Shown here: piece after piece, positions 51,261 through 60,989 of the stretch
Position numbering within the stretch: the first letter of the stretch is position 1
Layout of the letters: the number at the start of each line of letters is the position of its first letter
Source of the DNA: Bacillota bacterium
GTDB lineage: Bacteria > Bacillota > Clostridia > Peptostreptococcales > Anaerovoracaceae
Assembly: GCA_030526355.1 (NCBI GenBank)
Contig: JAUNDC010000002.1
Coordinates: 62,001 to 126,000, forward strand
Direction: 5' to 3'
Length of the DNA stretch: 64,000 nucleotides
Notes under the pieces: generated by a model
Told to the model about the DNA's origin: nothing
The model's database searches: none
The model's input: the letters and a program-made list of their open reading frames with translations, nothing else
Position numbers and translations under genes: made by a program

Positions 51261-52199
51261 ATGAGCTACAAAGTATTCATTGATGGCGCAGAGGGCACCA
51301 CGGGGTTGAAAATACACGAGTATTTCCAGAAGAGAAGTGATATAGAACTTATATACATAGATGCGGATAAACGCAAAGACTTAGAGGAAAGATTGGCATG
51401 TGTGAAAAAAGCCGATGTTTCCTTTTTGTGTCTTCCTGATGGGGCTGCAAAGGAAATCGCAGCGGCAGCACCTGCTGACTGCAGAATTCTTGACACATCT
51501 ACAGCCCACAGAACAGACAGCAGCTGGGTATATGGAATGCCCGAGCTGTGCAGAGAACAGCGGGAGCTGATAAGAAACAGCAATCGTGTGGCTGTGCCGG
51601 GATGCCATGCTACAGGTGTCATATTGCTGACACGGCCGCTTATTGAATCAGGCATTGTCGGCAGGGATTACAATTTCAGTGCCTTTTCCCTTACCGGCTA
51701 CAGTGGCGGGGGAAAGAAGATGATAGCTCAGTATGAGTCGGAGGCAAGAAGCGGTATCAGACAGGGCTCAGAAGATCCGCTGGTTTCTCCTCGTCAGTAT
51801 GGTATTGCACAAATGCACAAGCATCTGCCGGAGATAATTGCAGCATCAGGTATGTCGGCAAAACCGTCATTCATACCGGTGGTTGCTGATTACTACAGTG
51901 GAATGCAGGTGATTGTTCCGGTAAAAGGTGCAGGAACAATAGAGGAGGTAAGGCGTGTATTCAGAGAATATTATGAAGGACAGCCGATGGTGAGTGTGGT
52001 GGAGTCCGCAGACGATGGTGGATTCATAGCAGCAAACAGGCTCGCTGGAACCAACAGACTTGAAATTGCTGTAGATGGCAGCGATGAAAATATTATTCTG
52101 ACGGCAACGTATGACAATCTGGGAAAGGGAGCGTCAGGTGCTGCTGTCCAGAACATGAACATAATGCTTGGAATTGAAGAAACAAAGGGGTTGATATAA
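51261..52199 (+). CDS. argC: N-acetyl-gamma-glutamyl-phosphate reductase (type 2)
   Basis: A 312-residue reductase of the shorter type 2 group. The N-terminal cofactor motif is GAEGTTGLKI, and the catalytic Cys is in AVPGCHATGV near residue 110. It reduces acetylglutamyl phosphate to the semialdehyde with NADPH, the third step of arginine synthesis. The ATG at 51261 is used because GGAGG lies just upstream of it, inside an alternative earlier start. First gene of argCJBD; the next gene starts immediately after its stop. Confidence 0.92.
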   Translation: MSYKVFIDGAEGTTGLKIHEYFQKRSDIELIYIDADKRKDLEERLACVKKADVSFLCLPDGAAKEIAAAAPADCRILDTSTAHRTDSSWVYGMPELCREQRELIRNSNRVAVPGCHATGVILLTRPLIESGIVGRDYNFSAFSLTGYSGGGKKMIAQYESEARSGIRQGSEDPLVSPRQYGIAQMHKHLPEIIAASGMSAKPSFIPVVADYYSGMQVIVPVKGAGTIEEVRRVFREYYEGQPMVSVVESADDGGFIAANRLAGTNRLEIAVDGSDENIILTATYDNLGKGASGAAVQNMNIMLGIEETKGLI

Positions 52200-53423
52200 A
52201 TGTCAGAAATAAAAACAGTAATAGGCGGTGTATGTGCACCTGCAGGCTTCAGAGCATCAGGCGCAGCCTGCGGAATCAAAGCAGGTTCGGATAAGAAGGA
52301 TATGGCACTTATCGTAAGTGACGTTATGTGCAGTGCAGCAGCAGTGTATACGACAAATAAGGTAAAGGGAGCACCACTTGAAATTACCAGAAGAAACATC
52401 GAGAACGGCAGAGCCCAGGCTGTAATTTGTAACAGCGGAAATGCCAACACATGTGCTCCGGGAGGGCTGGAGCTGGCAGACAGGACATGCGAGATAACAG
52501 CAGAGGCACTGGGACTTGAGAAAACGGATATCGTTGTATGCTCCACAGGTGTAATCGGTCAGAGGCTGGATATAGAGCCTTTTGAAAAGGGTGTACCAGT
52601 GCTTGCCGGAAGCCTCTCATATGATGGAGCAGATGATGCAGCGGAAGCTATAATGACAACAGATACAGTTCCCAAATCAATTGCGGTGGAATTTGAAGCC
52701 GGAGGAAAAACCTGCAGGATCGGCGGAATAGCCAAAGGCAGTGGAATGATAAATCCCAATATGGCTACAATGCTTTCATTTATAACGACGGATGCAGATA
52801 TCACTCCTGAGCTGCTCGACAAGGCTCTGAAGGAGGTAGTTGAAACAAGCTATAATCAGATTTGTGTAGATGGAGATACCTCTACAAACGATATGGTTGT
52901 TGTTCTGGCAAACGGGATGGCATCAAACCCGTGTATCGATTGTGAGGGTGAGGATTATACCATATTCAAAACAGCTCTTTCATTTGTTGCGGCAGACCTT
53001 GCAAAAAAGCTGGCTCGTGATGGTGAAGGTGCATCAAAGCTTATAGAGTGCAATGTAAAGGGAGCACCGGATAAAGCCATTGCCCGCAGGATAAGCAAAA
53101 CCGTTATTTCATCCAACCTCCTCAAGGCTGCTATGTTCGGAGAGGATGCCAACTGGGGCAGAGTATTGTGTGCAATAGGGTATACAGACGGTGATTTCAG
53201 CACTGATAATATTGATGTGACAATGTCGTCTGCAAAAGGAACTGTGTTCGTATGCCAGGGCTCAAGTCACAAGGAATACAGTGAGGAAACGGCATCGGAA
53301 ATTCTATCCGAGGAGCAGATAACAATCGATATAGATATGAATCAGGGTGATGGATGTGCTACAGCATGGGGCTGTGATCTTACATACGACTATGTGAGAA
53401 TAAACGGTGATTACAGAAGCTGA
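52200..53423 (+). CDS. argJ: Bifunctional glutamate N-acetyltransferase/ornithine acetyltransferase
   Basis: A 407-residue self-processing enzyme. The autocleavage site lies at the Ala-Thr bond in NPNMATMLSF, where Thr becomes the nucleophile of the beta chain. It recycles the acetyl group from acetylornithine to glutamate and, in bifunctional forms, also makes acetylglutamate from acetyl-CoA. The substrate-binding KGSGMI motif and the C-terminal GDGCATAWGCDLTYDY segment are typical. It directly abuts argC. No argA-type gene is present here, consistent with the cyclic pathway. Confidence 0.94.
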   Translation: MSEIKTVIGGVCAPAGFRASGAACGIKAGSDKKDMALIVSDVMCSAAAVYTTNKVKGAPLEITRRNIENGRAQAVICNSGNANTCAPGGLELADRTCEITAEALGLEKTDIVVCSTGVIGQRLDIEPFEKGVPVLAGSLSYDGADDAAEAIMTTDTVPKSIAVEFEAGGKTCRIGGIAKGSGMINPNMATMLSFITTDADITPELLDKALKEVVETSYNQICVDGDTSTNDMVVVLANGMASNPCIDCEGEDYTIFKTALSFVAADLAKKLARDGEGASKLIECNVKGAPDKAIARRISKTVISSNLLKAAMFGEDANWGRVLCAIGYTDGDFSTDNIDVTMSSAKGTVFVCQGSSHKEYSEETASEILSEEQITIDIDMNQGDGCATAWGCDLTYDYVRINGDYRS

Positions 53424-53465
53424 AACATGATAAGGTGATTTGTATAGATAAAGCAGGAGCGTAAA

Positions 53466-54356
53466 ATGGTAAATCAGAAATATTTGGACAAGGCAGAGGT
53501 TTTAATAGAAGCGTTACCGTATATTCAACGGTTCAACAGGAAGATAATAGTTGTAAAATACGGCGGAAGTGCTATGATAGATGAAACACTTAAACAAGGT
53601 GTGATTGAAGACGTGGTGCTTCTGAAGCTGGTGGGATTCAAACCGATAATAGTGCACGGTGGAGGCAAGGAAATCAACAGATGGGTCGACAAAGTAGGAA
53701 TGCAGACGCGATTTATTGATGGACTGCGGGTGACTGACAGTGATACAATGGAGCTTGCGGAAATGGTGCTGGCGAAGGTGAATAAAGAGCTGGTTTCAAA
53801 AGTTCAGGCTCTGGGAGTAAAGGCTGCAGGTATCTGCGGTAAGGACGGAGGTCTCCTGAAGGCAGTGAAAAAAATGCCCGACGGCAAGGATCTGGGATAT
53901 GTAGGAGATATCTCAGGTGTGGATGTCAAGATACTGAAGGATCTCCTCGAAAAGGACTTTCTTCCGATCGTATTTCCTATAGGAATGGACGAGGAAGGCA
54001 CAAGCTATAACATAAATGCAGATGAAGCGGCAGGAGCTATTGCGACAGCCCTCAAGGCCGAGAAGCTGGCTTATCTGTCGGATGTGGAAGGCGTAAGAAG
54101 GGATCCGAAGGATCCGGAGTCTGTCATATCGGAGCTGTATATCAGCGAGGCCAGTGAGCTTATAGATGACGGAACTATTTCGGGAGGAATGATACCTAAA
54201 ATACAGAACTGTATAGATGCAGTGAATAAAGGTGTTTCCAGAGTTCATATAATGGATGGGCGCATACCTCACAGCCTGCTGCTTGAGATTTTCACAAACA
54301 AAGGAACAGGCACCGCAATAATAAAGGAAGGCAGGGAGAAATACTGTAATGAATAA
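53466..54356 (+). CDS. argB: Acetylglutamate kinase
   Basis: A 296-residue amino-acid kinase with VVKYGGSAM at the N-terminus, [12 protein letters not shown], and the C-terminal [14 protein letters not shown] segment. It phosphorylates N-acetylglutamate. The presence of an N-terminal extension (about 25 residues before VVKYGG) is like arginine-sensitive hexameric forms, so feedback inhibition is possible. RBS CAGGAG. Its 3' end overlaps argD by 8 bases. Confidence 0.94.
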   Translation: MVNQKYLDKAEVLIEALPYIQRFNRKIIVVKYGGSAMIDETLKQGVIEDVVLLKLVGFKPIIVHGGGKEINRWVDKVGMQTRFIDGLRVTDSDTMELAEMVLAKVNKELVSKVQALGVKAAGICGKDGGLLKAVKKMPDGKDLGYVGDISGVDVKILKDLLEKDFLPIVFPIGMDEEGTSYNINADEAAGAIATALKAEKLAYLSDVEGVRRDPKDPESVISELYISEASELIDDGTISGGMIPKIQNCIDAVNKGVSRVHIMDGRIPHSLLLEIFTNKGTGTAIIKEGREKYCNE

Positions 54357-55518
54357 AGAAATGATCAGAAAAACCGACAATGAAAAAATAGTACCGACGT
54401 ATTCCAGATACGACATGGCGGCAGATAAAGGCAAGGGTGCATGCTGCTATGATACAGATGGGAAAAAGTACATAGACTTCACTGCAGGAATTGGAGTGAA
54501 TTCTCTGGGGTTCTGCGATGATGCATGGATTGATGCGGTAACTTCACAGCTGAAAAAGCTTCAGCATGTTTCAAATCTGTTCTATACTGAGCCGCAGGTT
54601 AAGGTGGCAGAAGCTCTGACTAAGAGAACAGGTCTGTCAAAGGTTTTCTTCGGCAATTCAGGAGCAGAGGCCAATGAAGCGGCTATCAAAACCGCAAGAA
54701 AATACGGAACGACGAGAAAGGGTGAGAATGTAAATAAAATCATAACTCTCGAAAACTCTTTCCATGGCAGAACAATGGCTGCCATAACAGCGACAGGGCA
54801 GGAGCATTATCATAAGTATTTCACACCGTTCATCGGGGGCTTTAAATACTGCAAAGCCAATGATATAGAGCAGCTTAAGTCTCTGGCAGACGACGAAGTG
54901 TGCGCTGTCATGATGGAAATGATACAGGGCGAAGGTGGTGTTATGAATCTCGATATGGAATTCGTGAAAGCTGCAGAGGAGATATGTGCAGCAAAGGATA
55001 TTCTGTTTATTGTGGACGAAGTCCAGACAGGAATCGGAAGAACCGGAAAACTCTTTGCATACGAGCATTTCGGTGTGAAGCCTGATATCGTTACTTTTGC
55101 AAAGGGAATAGGTGGAGGCCTTCCGATAGGCGGAGCCATTATGGGAGAAAAGTGCTGTGATGTGCTGCAGCCGGGAGATCACGGCACTACATACGGTGGA
55201 AACCCTGTTGCATGTGCTGGAGCATGTGAGGTTCTTAGCAGATTGGATGATGACTTCCTGACAGAAGTTGAGAAGAAGGGAGAATATCTCAGAAACAGAC
55301 TTATGGAGCTGCCGCAGGTTAAGAGCGTATCAGGCATGGGACTGATGCTGGGGGTTGAAATAGACGGCAAGGAGGCAGCAGCTGCTGTTAAGGAAGCGCT
55401 TGAAGGTGGGCTTATGATTCTTACTGCAAAGAACAAAGTGAGAATGCTTCCACCTCTTACAATAACATACGATGAGCTTGATCAGGGAATAGAGATATTC
55501 AAAAAAGCATTGATGTGA
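54349..55518 (+). CDS. argD: Acetylornithine aminotransferase
   Basis: A 389-residue class III PLP aminotransferase with [30 protein letters not shown] and the Schiff-base Lys in [13 protein letters not shown]. It transaminates acetylglutamate semialdehyde to acetylornithine. It overlaps argB by 8 bases and completes the acetylated part of the pathway; argF, argG and argH are not in the window. Confidence 0.93.
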   Translation: MNKEMIRKTDNEKIVPTYSRYDMAADKGKGACCYDTDGKKYIDFTAGIGVNSLGFCDDAWIDAVTSQLKKLQHVSNLFYTEPQVKVAEALTKRTGLSKVFFGNSGAEANEAAIKTARKYGTTRKGENVNKIITLENSFHGRTMAAITATGQEHYHKYFTPFIGGFKYCKANDIEQLKSLADDEVCAVMMEMIQGEGGVMNLDMEFVKAAEEICAAKDILFIVDEVQTGIGRTGKLFAYEHFGVKPDIVTFAKGIGGGLPIGGAIMGEKCCDVLQPGDHGTTYGGNPVACAGACEVLSRLDDDFLTEVEKKGEYLRNRLMELPQVKSVSGMGLMLGVEIDGKEAAAAVKEALEGGLMILTAKNKVRMLPPLTITYDELDQGIEIFKKALM

Positions 55519-55620
55519 TTTGATTAAATCCGAATAAAAGAAACCTGATATGCACATAAATATATTACGACATCGAGCGTTGCTTTAAGGGGAGCAAAAA
55601 GGATGTGAGGGTAATTGTTT

Positions 55621-56391
55621 ATGGCCGGTAAGGTTGAAATTTGCGGAGTAAATACTTCAAGTCTCCCGAGATACAAAGATAAGGAGATGCAGGAGATGCT
55701 GAAGGCCATAAAGGCCGGAGATATGGATGCAAGAGATGAGTTCATCAGGGGTAATCTGAGGCTTGTACTGAGCGTGATACAGAAATTTTCCGGACGGGGA
55801 GAAAATCCTGACGATCTGTTTCAGGTGGGCTGTGTCGGACTTATCAAGGCTCTTGATAATTTTGACATGTCACATGGTGTTAAATTCAGCACGTACGCGG
55901 TTCCTATGATAATCGGTGAGGTAAGGAGATATCTCAGAGACAACAACAGCATCAGAGTTTCCAGATCGATGAGAGATATGGCCTACAAGGCTCTGACGGC
56001 GAAGGAGAAGTTGGGCAGGCAGCTGCAGCGGGAACCGGATATAGAAGAAGTTGCCCGTGAGCTCGGGGCTAACAAGGAGGATGTTGTGCTGGCACTTGAT
56101 TCAATACAGGATCCCGTATCACTTTTTGAGCCTGTGTTCAATGATGATGGCGATCCTATATATGTTATGGATCAGATAAAAGATATGAAAAACACCGATG
56201 CAAGATGGATAGAAAACCTTTCTCTGTCCGAAGCTATGAAAAAGCTTTCGGCCAGAGAGCAGCACATATTGACGATGAGGTTTTTTGAAGGGAAAACCCA
56301 GATGGAGGTTGCGGAGGAAATATCCATAAGTCAGGCGCAGGTGTCAAGGCTTGAAAAAAATGCATTGAATTACATGAAGAGGTATGTGTGA
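55621..56391 (+). CDS. sigG: Sporulation sigma factor sigma-G
   Basis: A 256-residue sigma factor. The N-terminal KVEICGVNTSSLP motif is diagnostic of sigma-G and distinguishes it from sigma-F. Region 2 (GNLRLVLSVIQKFSGRG, DDLFQVGCVGLIKALDNF, FSTYAVPMIIGEVRRYLRD) and region 4 (KTQMEVAEEISISQAQVSRLEK) are complete. It drives late forespore transcription. ATG at 55621 is behind GAGGG. Upstream, CGAATA (55531-55536) and CACATAA (55553-55559) with a 16-base gap could be a weak sigma-F/G promoter. Confidence 0.95.
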   Translation: MAGKVEICGVNTSSLPRYKDKEMQEMLKAIKAGDMDARDEFIRGNLRLVLSVIQKFSGRGENPDDLFQVGCVGLIKALDNFDMSHGVKFSTYAVPMIIGEVRRYLRDNNSIRVSRSMRDMAYKALTAKEKLGRQLQREPDIEEVARELGANKEDVVLALDSIQDPVSLFEPVFNDDGDPIYVMDQIKDMKNTDARWIENLSLSEAMKKLSAREQHILTMRFFEGKTQMEVAEEISISQAQVSRLEKNALNYMKRYV

Positions 56392-56408
56392 TACGCACAC
56401 CTCTTTTT
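56377..56408 (+). terminator. Terminator overlapping the sigG stop codon
   Basis: AAGAG and GTGTG (56377-56390) pair with CACAC and CTCTT (56396-56405) with a small bulge, followed by TTTTT. The sigG stop TGA is inside the stem. Confidence 0.6.
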
Positions 56409-56507
56409 GGCATAGTGTTCATATTTCCTTTTACATTACCGAAAAACACCAAATGAACAAAAAACTGTGTTATGATATCAGAACGGACTCAGCAAAGGAG
56501 ATAGAAA

Positions 56508-57182
56508 ATGATTCTGGAAAAAAACGAAAAATTTGAAATAAGCGAATCAATGATACCTGCAGGCATGACGGTAACCATCGAGGATGCTAAGGAAACTGCA
56601 AAGGTCTTCGGTGATCTGAGGATGAGATATCATGCAGCTATCAAGGAGATAAGCACCAAGCTTGAGGTTCTGGATAACGAATTCAGTCTCAGGCATGATT
56701 ACAATCCGATACACCACATGGAATGCCGGCTCAAAAGTATCAAGAGCATAGTTGAGAAAATTCAGCGAAAAGGCTGGCCTATGGAACTGGAATCTGTATA
56801 TAAGGTAATGGATTTCGCCGGCGTCAGAGTCATATGTAACTATATGGACGATATATACAGAGTGGAGGAGAGTCTGCTCAGGCAGGATGATATCAGACTT
56901 CTCAAAAGAAAGGATTATATAAAGAATCCGAAGGAAAGCGGGTACAGAAGTCTGCATCTTGTTGTGGAGGTGCCTATATTCCTGTCAGACAGAACATATA
57001 ATATGCCGGTGGAGATACAGATAAGGACAATAGCCATGGATACATGGGCGAGTCTGGAGCATGAGCTGAAGTACAAGCGAAAGGATGAAATGCCGGGATA
57101 TGTTGCTCAGGAGCTGAAAAACTGTGCCAGAGCCATGGCCGAGGTGGACGCTACCATGGAGAGAATACATAAAATGTTCTGA
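56508..57182 (+). CDS. Small (p)ppGpp synthetase, RelA/SpoT domain
   Basis: A 224-residue single-domain synthetase of the RelQ/YjbM group: central VMDFAGVRVICNY, GYRSLHLVVEVP, and EIQIRTIAMDTWASLEHELKYK. The hydrolase and TGS/ACT domains of long RSH proteins are absent, so it makes alarmone without degrading it. Such enzymes respond to cell-wall and other stress mainly by expression level. RBS AAAGGAG. It stands between sigG and a PPIase gene. Confidence 0.9.
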   Translation: MILEKNEKFEISESMIPAGMTVTIEDAKETAKVFGDLRMRYHAAIKEISTKLEVLDNEFSLRHDYNPIHHMECRLKSIKSIVEKIQRKGWPMELESVYKVMDFAGVRVICNYMDDIYRVEESLLRQDDIRLLKRKDYIKNPKESGYRSLHLVVEVPIFLSDRTYNMPVEIQIRTIAMDTWASLEHELKYKRKDEMPGYVAQELKNCARAMAEVDATMERIHKMF

Positions 57183-57226
57183 TATATGGATTATCATGAT
57201 TTTGTTTCACATAAAAGGAGAGTATG

Positions 57227-58279
57227 ATGAAGAAGAAATTACTGGTTTTGGCGATGTGCCTGATAACGGCAGCATCACTTGCAGCGTGCGGCTCAGCTAT
57301 GTCCTATGATGACTATGACCTTTCGGAATATATTGAACCGGGGAAGTATAAAGGTCTTGAAACCGAAGGGTATACAGTGAAGGTGACAGATGAGGAAGTG
57401 GACGATAAGATACAGGAACAGCTGGAAGCGGCAGCGGAAACTGTGACACTTGTGAAAAATGACGAGGTTAAAATCGGCGACACCGTAAACATAGATTATG
57501 TAGGAACCAAGGATGGCAAGGCGTTCGACAACGGTTCTGCAGAAGGCTATGACCTTGTAATCGGCAGCGGTTCATTCATAGACGGGTTTGAAACGGGACT
57601 GGTAAACAAGAAGGTTGGACAGGAGGTCAAGCTTGAGCTTACATTCCCTGAGGATTACAGCACAGAAGAGCTTCAGGGGCAGGATGTGGTGTTCGATGTC
57701 AAGATAAATTCTGCTACAAGAAAGGTCGTTCCGGAATACAACAAGGATTTTGTAAAGAAGAATACTGAATATGATTCCGTAAAGGAATATGAGAAGGCCG
57801 TGGAAAAGGAACTCTATGATTCAAAGGAGGATGAAGCTGTTCAGAATCAGAAGGAGGATCTCTGGTCACAGGCTCTCGAAAATACCGAAGTGAAAAAATA
57901 TCCTGAAAGAGAGCTTGAGCATTATATAGAATTCAATGACAAGCAGATGGATGACATGGCAGACGCATATGGCATAAGCAGGGAAGAAATGCTGAGCAAA
58001 TATAATTTCAAGGATGAAGAAGAGTTTGAAAAGGTGAATGACGAAAGCAGCAAGCTCAGAATCAAACAGGAGATGCTCCTTGAATATATAGCTGATAAAG
58101 AGGGAATAGAGTATACCGAGGAAGAAAAAGAAAAGCTTCTGGCGGATTTCGAAAAGCAGGGCTATGATGAGGATGAAATAGAAGAGCAGACTGGAAGAAC
58201 GGCAGATGAATATGTGCATATAGAGCTTCTGTATCAGAAGGTGCTTGATTTTCTTCTTGAGAATGCAGTCATAAAATAG
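57227..58279 (+). CDS. Lipoprotein FKBP/trigger-factor-type peptidyl-prolyl isomerase
   Basis: A 350-residue lipoprotein with signal peptide and lipobox LAAC (Cys at 21), an FKBP-type domain at about 70-165 (DTVNIDYVGTKDGKAF, LVIGSGSFIDGFETGL, ELTFPEDY) and a helical, strongly acidic C-terminal part resembling trigger factor. It would fold secreted proteins on the outer face of the membrane. Two tandem ATGs are present; the second is better spaced from AAAGGAGAG. A strong terminator follows. Confidence 0.85.
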   Translation: MKKKLLVLAMCLITAASLAACGSAMSYDDYDLSEYIEPGKYKGLETEGYTVKVTDEEVDDKIQEQLEAAAETVTLVKNDEVKIGDTVNIDYVGTKDGKAFDNGSAEGYDLVIGSGSFIDGFETGLVNKKVGQEVKLELTFPEDYSTEELQGQDVVFDVKINSATRKVVPEYNKDFVKKNTEYDSVKEYEKAVEKELYDSKEDEAVQNQKEDLWSQALENTEVKKYPERELEHYIEFNDKQMDDMADAYGISREEMLSKYNFKDEEEFEKVNDESSKLRIKQEMLLEYIADKEGIEYTEEEKEKLLADFEKQGYDEDEIEEQTGRTADEYVHIELLYQKVLDFLLENAVIK

Positions 58280-58291
58280 CAGAATAATTAA

Positions 58292-58330
58292 AATGTCAGA
58301 AAATAATGATAATTTCTTTTTTCTGACATT
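58292..58330. terminator. Terminator after the PPIase gene
   Basis: AATGTCAGAAAA (58292-58303) pairs perfectly with TTTTCTGACATT (58319-58330). The A and T runs in the stem make it work in either direction. Confidence 0.75.
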
Positions 58331-58333
58331 GTA

Positions 58334-58362
58334 TTGAAAAATAAGACAAGGTGTGATAGTAT
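58334..58362 (+). promoter_or_regulatory. Promoter of the glycine riboswitch transcript
   Basis: TTGAAA (58334-58339), 17 bases, TAGTAT (58357-58362). The transcript would begin near 58369, followed by an ATCACCC/GGGTGAT hairpin (58381-58411) before the aptamer. Confidence 0.55.
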
Positions 58363-58426
58363 CATTCCATTAGTTTACATATCACCCTTGTTTTTTTATT
58401 TTTCGGGTGATAAATAAACTGTGATT

Positions 58427-58516
58427 CTCTGGAGAGCCTCTTTTAGAGCGCCGAAGGTGTAAGCATGCCGGTATCTGAGCAATATCGGATGTGATCTCTC
58501 AGGCAAAAGGACAGAG
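58427..58516 (+). promoter_or_regulatory. Glycine riboswitch (single aptamer)
   Basis: The conserved glycine aptamer core is visible: CTCTGGAGAGCC, GCGCCGAAGGTGTAAGC, and ATCTCTCAGGCAAAAGGAC closing with CAGAG, which pairs with the opening CTCTG as P1. Only one aptamer is present; the usual second copy is missing. AGGACA (58508-58513) can alternatively pair with TGTCCT (58538-58543), a possible switching partner. It lies in the leader of an AGCS amino acid symporter gene. Confidence 0.92.
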
Positions 58517-58549
58517 CAGATAGTTTTATATTATTTGTGTCCTCTCCGG

Positions 58550-58578
58550 AAGTCGATTTATTTTTATCGGCTTTTTTT
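58550..58578 (+). terminator. Riboswitch expression-platform terminator
   Basis: AAGTCGAT (58550-58557) pairs with ATCGGCTT (58566-58573), one G-U, followed by a run of T. It is 40 bases before the symporter start. Confidence 0.8.
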
Positions 58579-58619
58579 GTTTTTATTTATTTTTTATTCA
58601 TGGAGAAGGAGAAGATATT

Positions 58620-60047
58620 ATGGAAGGTTTCACGTTATTTCTCGAGAAAGTCGACGGTATAGTATGGGGAGTTCCTCTTATTGTACTTATCATGGGTACT
58701 GGTATTTATCTGACCATCAGACTCGGTGTGCTTCAGTTCAGAAAGCTTGGCAAGGCTCTGAAATACATGGTGCATAACGAACAGGATGGTATCGGAGAGG
58801 TAACCAGCTTTGGCGCACTTTGCACAGCAATGGCTGCCACAATCGGTACAGGTAACATCGTAGGTGTTGCTACGGCAGTAGTTGCAGGAGGTCCCGGTGC
58901 ATTGTTCTGGATGGTGCTGGCTGCATGCTTCGGAATGGCAACAAAGTACTCCGAGGGTCTGCTTGCAGTTAAATTCAGAGAAGACAAAGGAAACGGCAGA
59001 TTTCTGGGAGGTCCTTTCTACTACATCGAAAAAGGTATGGGCAAGAACTGGAAATGGCTTGCCAAGCTGTTCGCACTCTTTGGTGTAGGTGCCGGACTTC
59101 TCGGTATCGGTACAATCACTCAGGTAAATGGTATAGCATCAGCTACTCAGGGATTCTTTGATCCGAATTCAGAGCATGTTGTATCCATATTAGGTACTGA
59201 ATATTCAATCGCTACAGTAATAACAGCAATAGTAGTTGCAGTGCTTACAGCACTTGTTGTAATAGGTGGTCTTCAGAGAATAGCCAGTGTAACTACGGTA
59301 GTTGTTCCATTCATGGCTATCACTTACGTTGTTGTTTGCGTAGCAATTCTTATTTTCAATATCAAGGAGATTCCGTCTGCAGTTGTAATGGTTGTTGAAA
59401 GTGCATTCGGTCTCAGAGCGATGGCCGGAGGAGCTCTCGGTGCACTGCTTCTGGCTATGCAGAAGGGTGTTGCAAGAGGTATATTCTCAAACGAAGCTGG
59501 TCTGGGAAGTGCTCCTATCGCAGCAGCTGCCGCTCAGACTAAGGAACCTGTAAGACAGGGCCTTGTATCAATGACAGGTACTTTCTTTGATACTGTTATC
59601 ATCTGTACTATGACAGGTCTTACGATTATGGTTACAGGCGCATATGATACAGCTATAGCTGACGGACTTGAGGGCGTGCAGGTTACTGCTGTTGCATTCG
59701 GCAACGGACTACCTTGGGCTCAGAGCGTTGGAAGCGCAATACTCATGATTGCTCTCGCATTCTTCGCATTTACAACTATCCTCGGATGGGACTACTACAG
59801 CGAAAGATGTCTTGAGTACTTATCAGGCGGCAAGATGACAGCTGTTACAGTTTACAGATGGTTATACATACTGGCAGTGCTTATCGGTCCGTTCCTCACA
59901 GTATCTGCTGTATGGACAATTGCTGATATATTCAACGGTCTTATGGCTATTCCTAACCTTATCGCTCTGCTTGCTCTCAGTGGCGTCATCGTTGCAGAAA
60001 CTAAGAGCTATTTCAGTAGACTTGATTCAGGTCAGATTAAAGGCTGA
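58620..60047 (+). CDS. Sodium:alanine/glycine symporter (AGCS family)
   Basis: A 475-residue transporter with about 11 membrane helices and AGCS signatures: GEVTSFGALCTAMAATIGTG, GGPGALFWMVLAACFGMATK, and FSNEAGLGSAPIAAAAA. It imports glycine and/or alanine with sodium. Control by a glycine riboswitch in its leader points to glycine as the main substrate. RBS AGGAGAAGG. Ends before a strong terminator. Confidence 0.92.
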   Translation: MEGFTLFLEKVDGIVWGVPLIVLIMGTGIYLTIRLGVLQFRKLGKALKYMVHNEQDGIGEVTSFGALCTAMAATIGTGNIVGVATAVVAGGPGALFWMVLAACFGMATKYSEGLLAVKFREDKGNGRFLGGPFYYIEKGMGKNWKWLAKLFALFGVGAGLLGIGTITQVNGIASATQGFFDPNSEHVVSILGTEYSIATVITAIVVAVLTALVVIGGLQRIASVTTVVVPFMAITYVVVCVAILIFNIKEIPSAVVMVVESAFGLRAMAGGALGALLLAMQKGVARGIFSNEAGLGSAPIAAAAAQTKEPVRQGLVSMTGTFFDTVIICTMTGLTIMVTGAYDTAIADGLEGVQVTAVAFGNGLPWAQSVGSAILMIALAFFAFTTILGWDYYSERCLEYLSGGKMTAVTVYRWLYILAVLIGPFLTVSAVWTIADIFNGLMAIPNLIALLALSGVIVAETKSYFSRLDSGQIKG

Positions 60048-60080
60048 TGCAGCGTCATTGCATATATGCTGAATATTATA

Positions 60081-60110
60081 AAAGGAACTGTGTGATGCAG
60101 TTCCTTTTTT
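60081..60110 (+). terminator. Terminator of the symporter gene
   Basis: AAAGGAACTG (60081-60090) pairs perfectly with CAGTTCCTTT (60098-60107), followed by a run of T. Confidence 0.88.
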
Positions 60111-60174
60111 CGCGGTCATAAATATGGATAAGCCGGCATATAAAGTATAAACGACAGAAAAAGGGGGAGCATAT

Positions 60175-60423
60175 ATGCTTAATACGGTGGATATCAGAAA
60201 TAAAGAGGTAATAAATATATATGACGGCAAGAGTATGGGGTTTGTATGTGATATAGAAATTAATCTTAAGGAAGGAAGGATTGACGGTATCGTGCTGCCG
60301 GGAGACAGAAGCTTCATGCGTATTTTTGGCCGTGAGACTAATGATTTCGTAATAAAATGGAAGTATGTGCGAACGATAGGAGATGATGTGATTCTTGTGG
60401 ACGTGCCGCCTGTGATAGATTAA
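60175..60423 (+). CDS. YlmC/YmxH-family PRC-barrel protein
   Basis: An 82-residue PRC-barrel-like protein matching the YlmC/YmxH sporulation-associated family ([41 protein letters not shown]). Its biochemical role is not established. In many Bacillota the gene follows sigG; here three other genes intervene. RBS AAGGGGGAG. Confidence 0.85.
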   Translation: MLNTVDIRNKEVINIYDGKSMGFVCDIEINLKEGRIDGIVLPGDRSFMRIFGRETNDFVIKWKYVRTIGDDVILVDVPPVID

Positions 60424-60500
60424 ATACTTGGCAAAAACCACTATATGTAGTAAAATTTACTTGTGTAGTTAACATGTATCTGTTCAAAGGAGGGTCAGCT

Positions 60501-60962
60501 ATGAAATGCCCATATTGTGAAAATGACGACAGCAAGGTTATAGATTCCAGACATACGGAGGATGGACATGCTATAAGACGCAGAAGAGAATGCGAGGCCT
60601 GCGGGAGACGATTCACAACCTATGAGAAGGTTGAGGAAATGATTCTTATGGTTATCAAAAAAGACGGCAGGCGTGAAGCATTTGACAGAAGCAAGCTGCT
60701 AAACGGAATAATCAGAGCATGTGAGAAGAGACCTGTATCGATAGCATCAATGGAAAAAATAGTCGAGGAGATAGAACGGGGGCTCAACAACATGATGGAA
60801 AAGGAAATAGAGAGCACCTTTATCGGAGAACTTGTTATGGAACGCCTCAAAGAGCTGGACGAGGTGGCTTACGTTCGTTTTGCATCGGTATACAGGCAGT
60901 TTACGGATATAAATACTTTTGTGGCAGAAATCGAGAAGCTGCTGACCAATAAGAAGAACTGA
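60501..60962 (+). CDS. nrdR: Transcriptional repressor NrdR
   Basis: A 153-residue repressor of ribonucleotide reductase genes. The N-terminal zinc ribbon has Cys pairs in MKCPYC and CEACGRRF, and the ATP-cone domain that senses ATP/dATP spans about 48-138 ([16 protein letters not shown]). ATG at 60501 is used: it begins the conserved MKCPYC and lies behind AAAGGAGGG. Confidence 0.95.
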   Translation: MKCPYCENDDSKVIDSRHTEDGHAIRRRRECEACGRRFTTYEKVEEMILMVIKKDGRREAFDRSKLLNGIIRACEKRPVSIASMEKIVEEIERGLNNMMEKEIESTFIGELVMERLKELDEVAYVRFASVYRQFTDINTFVAEIEKLLTNKKN

Positions 60963-60989
60963 CAATAAAAGCATATATGGGAGGAGCAT

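Noticed and set aside
51971..52546. Open frame on the minus strand spanning the argC/argJ junction
   Set aside because: It crosses two well-supported opposing genes and has no family motif.
54658..55182. Open frame on the minus strand opposite argD (over 170 codons)
   Set aside because: It lies wholly within a clear argD gene, has Cys/His/Ser-rich random composition, and lacks translation signals.
58517..58549. Second glycine aptamer after the first
   Set aside because: The short stretch before the terminator lacks the GCGCCGAAGG and AGGCAAAAGGAC cores; only one aptamer exists.
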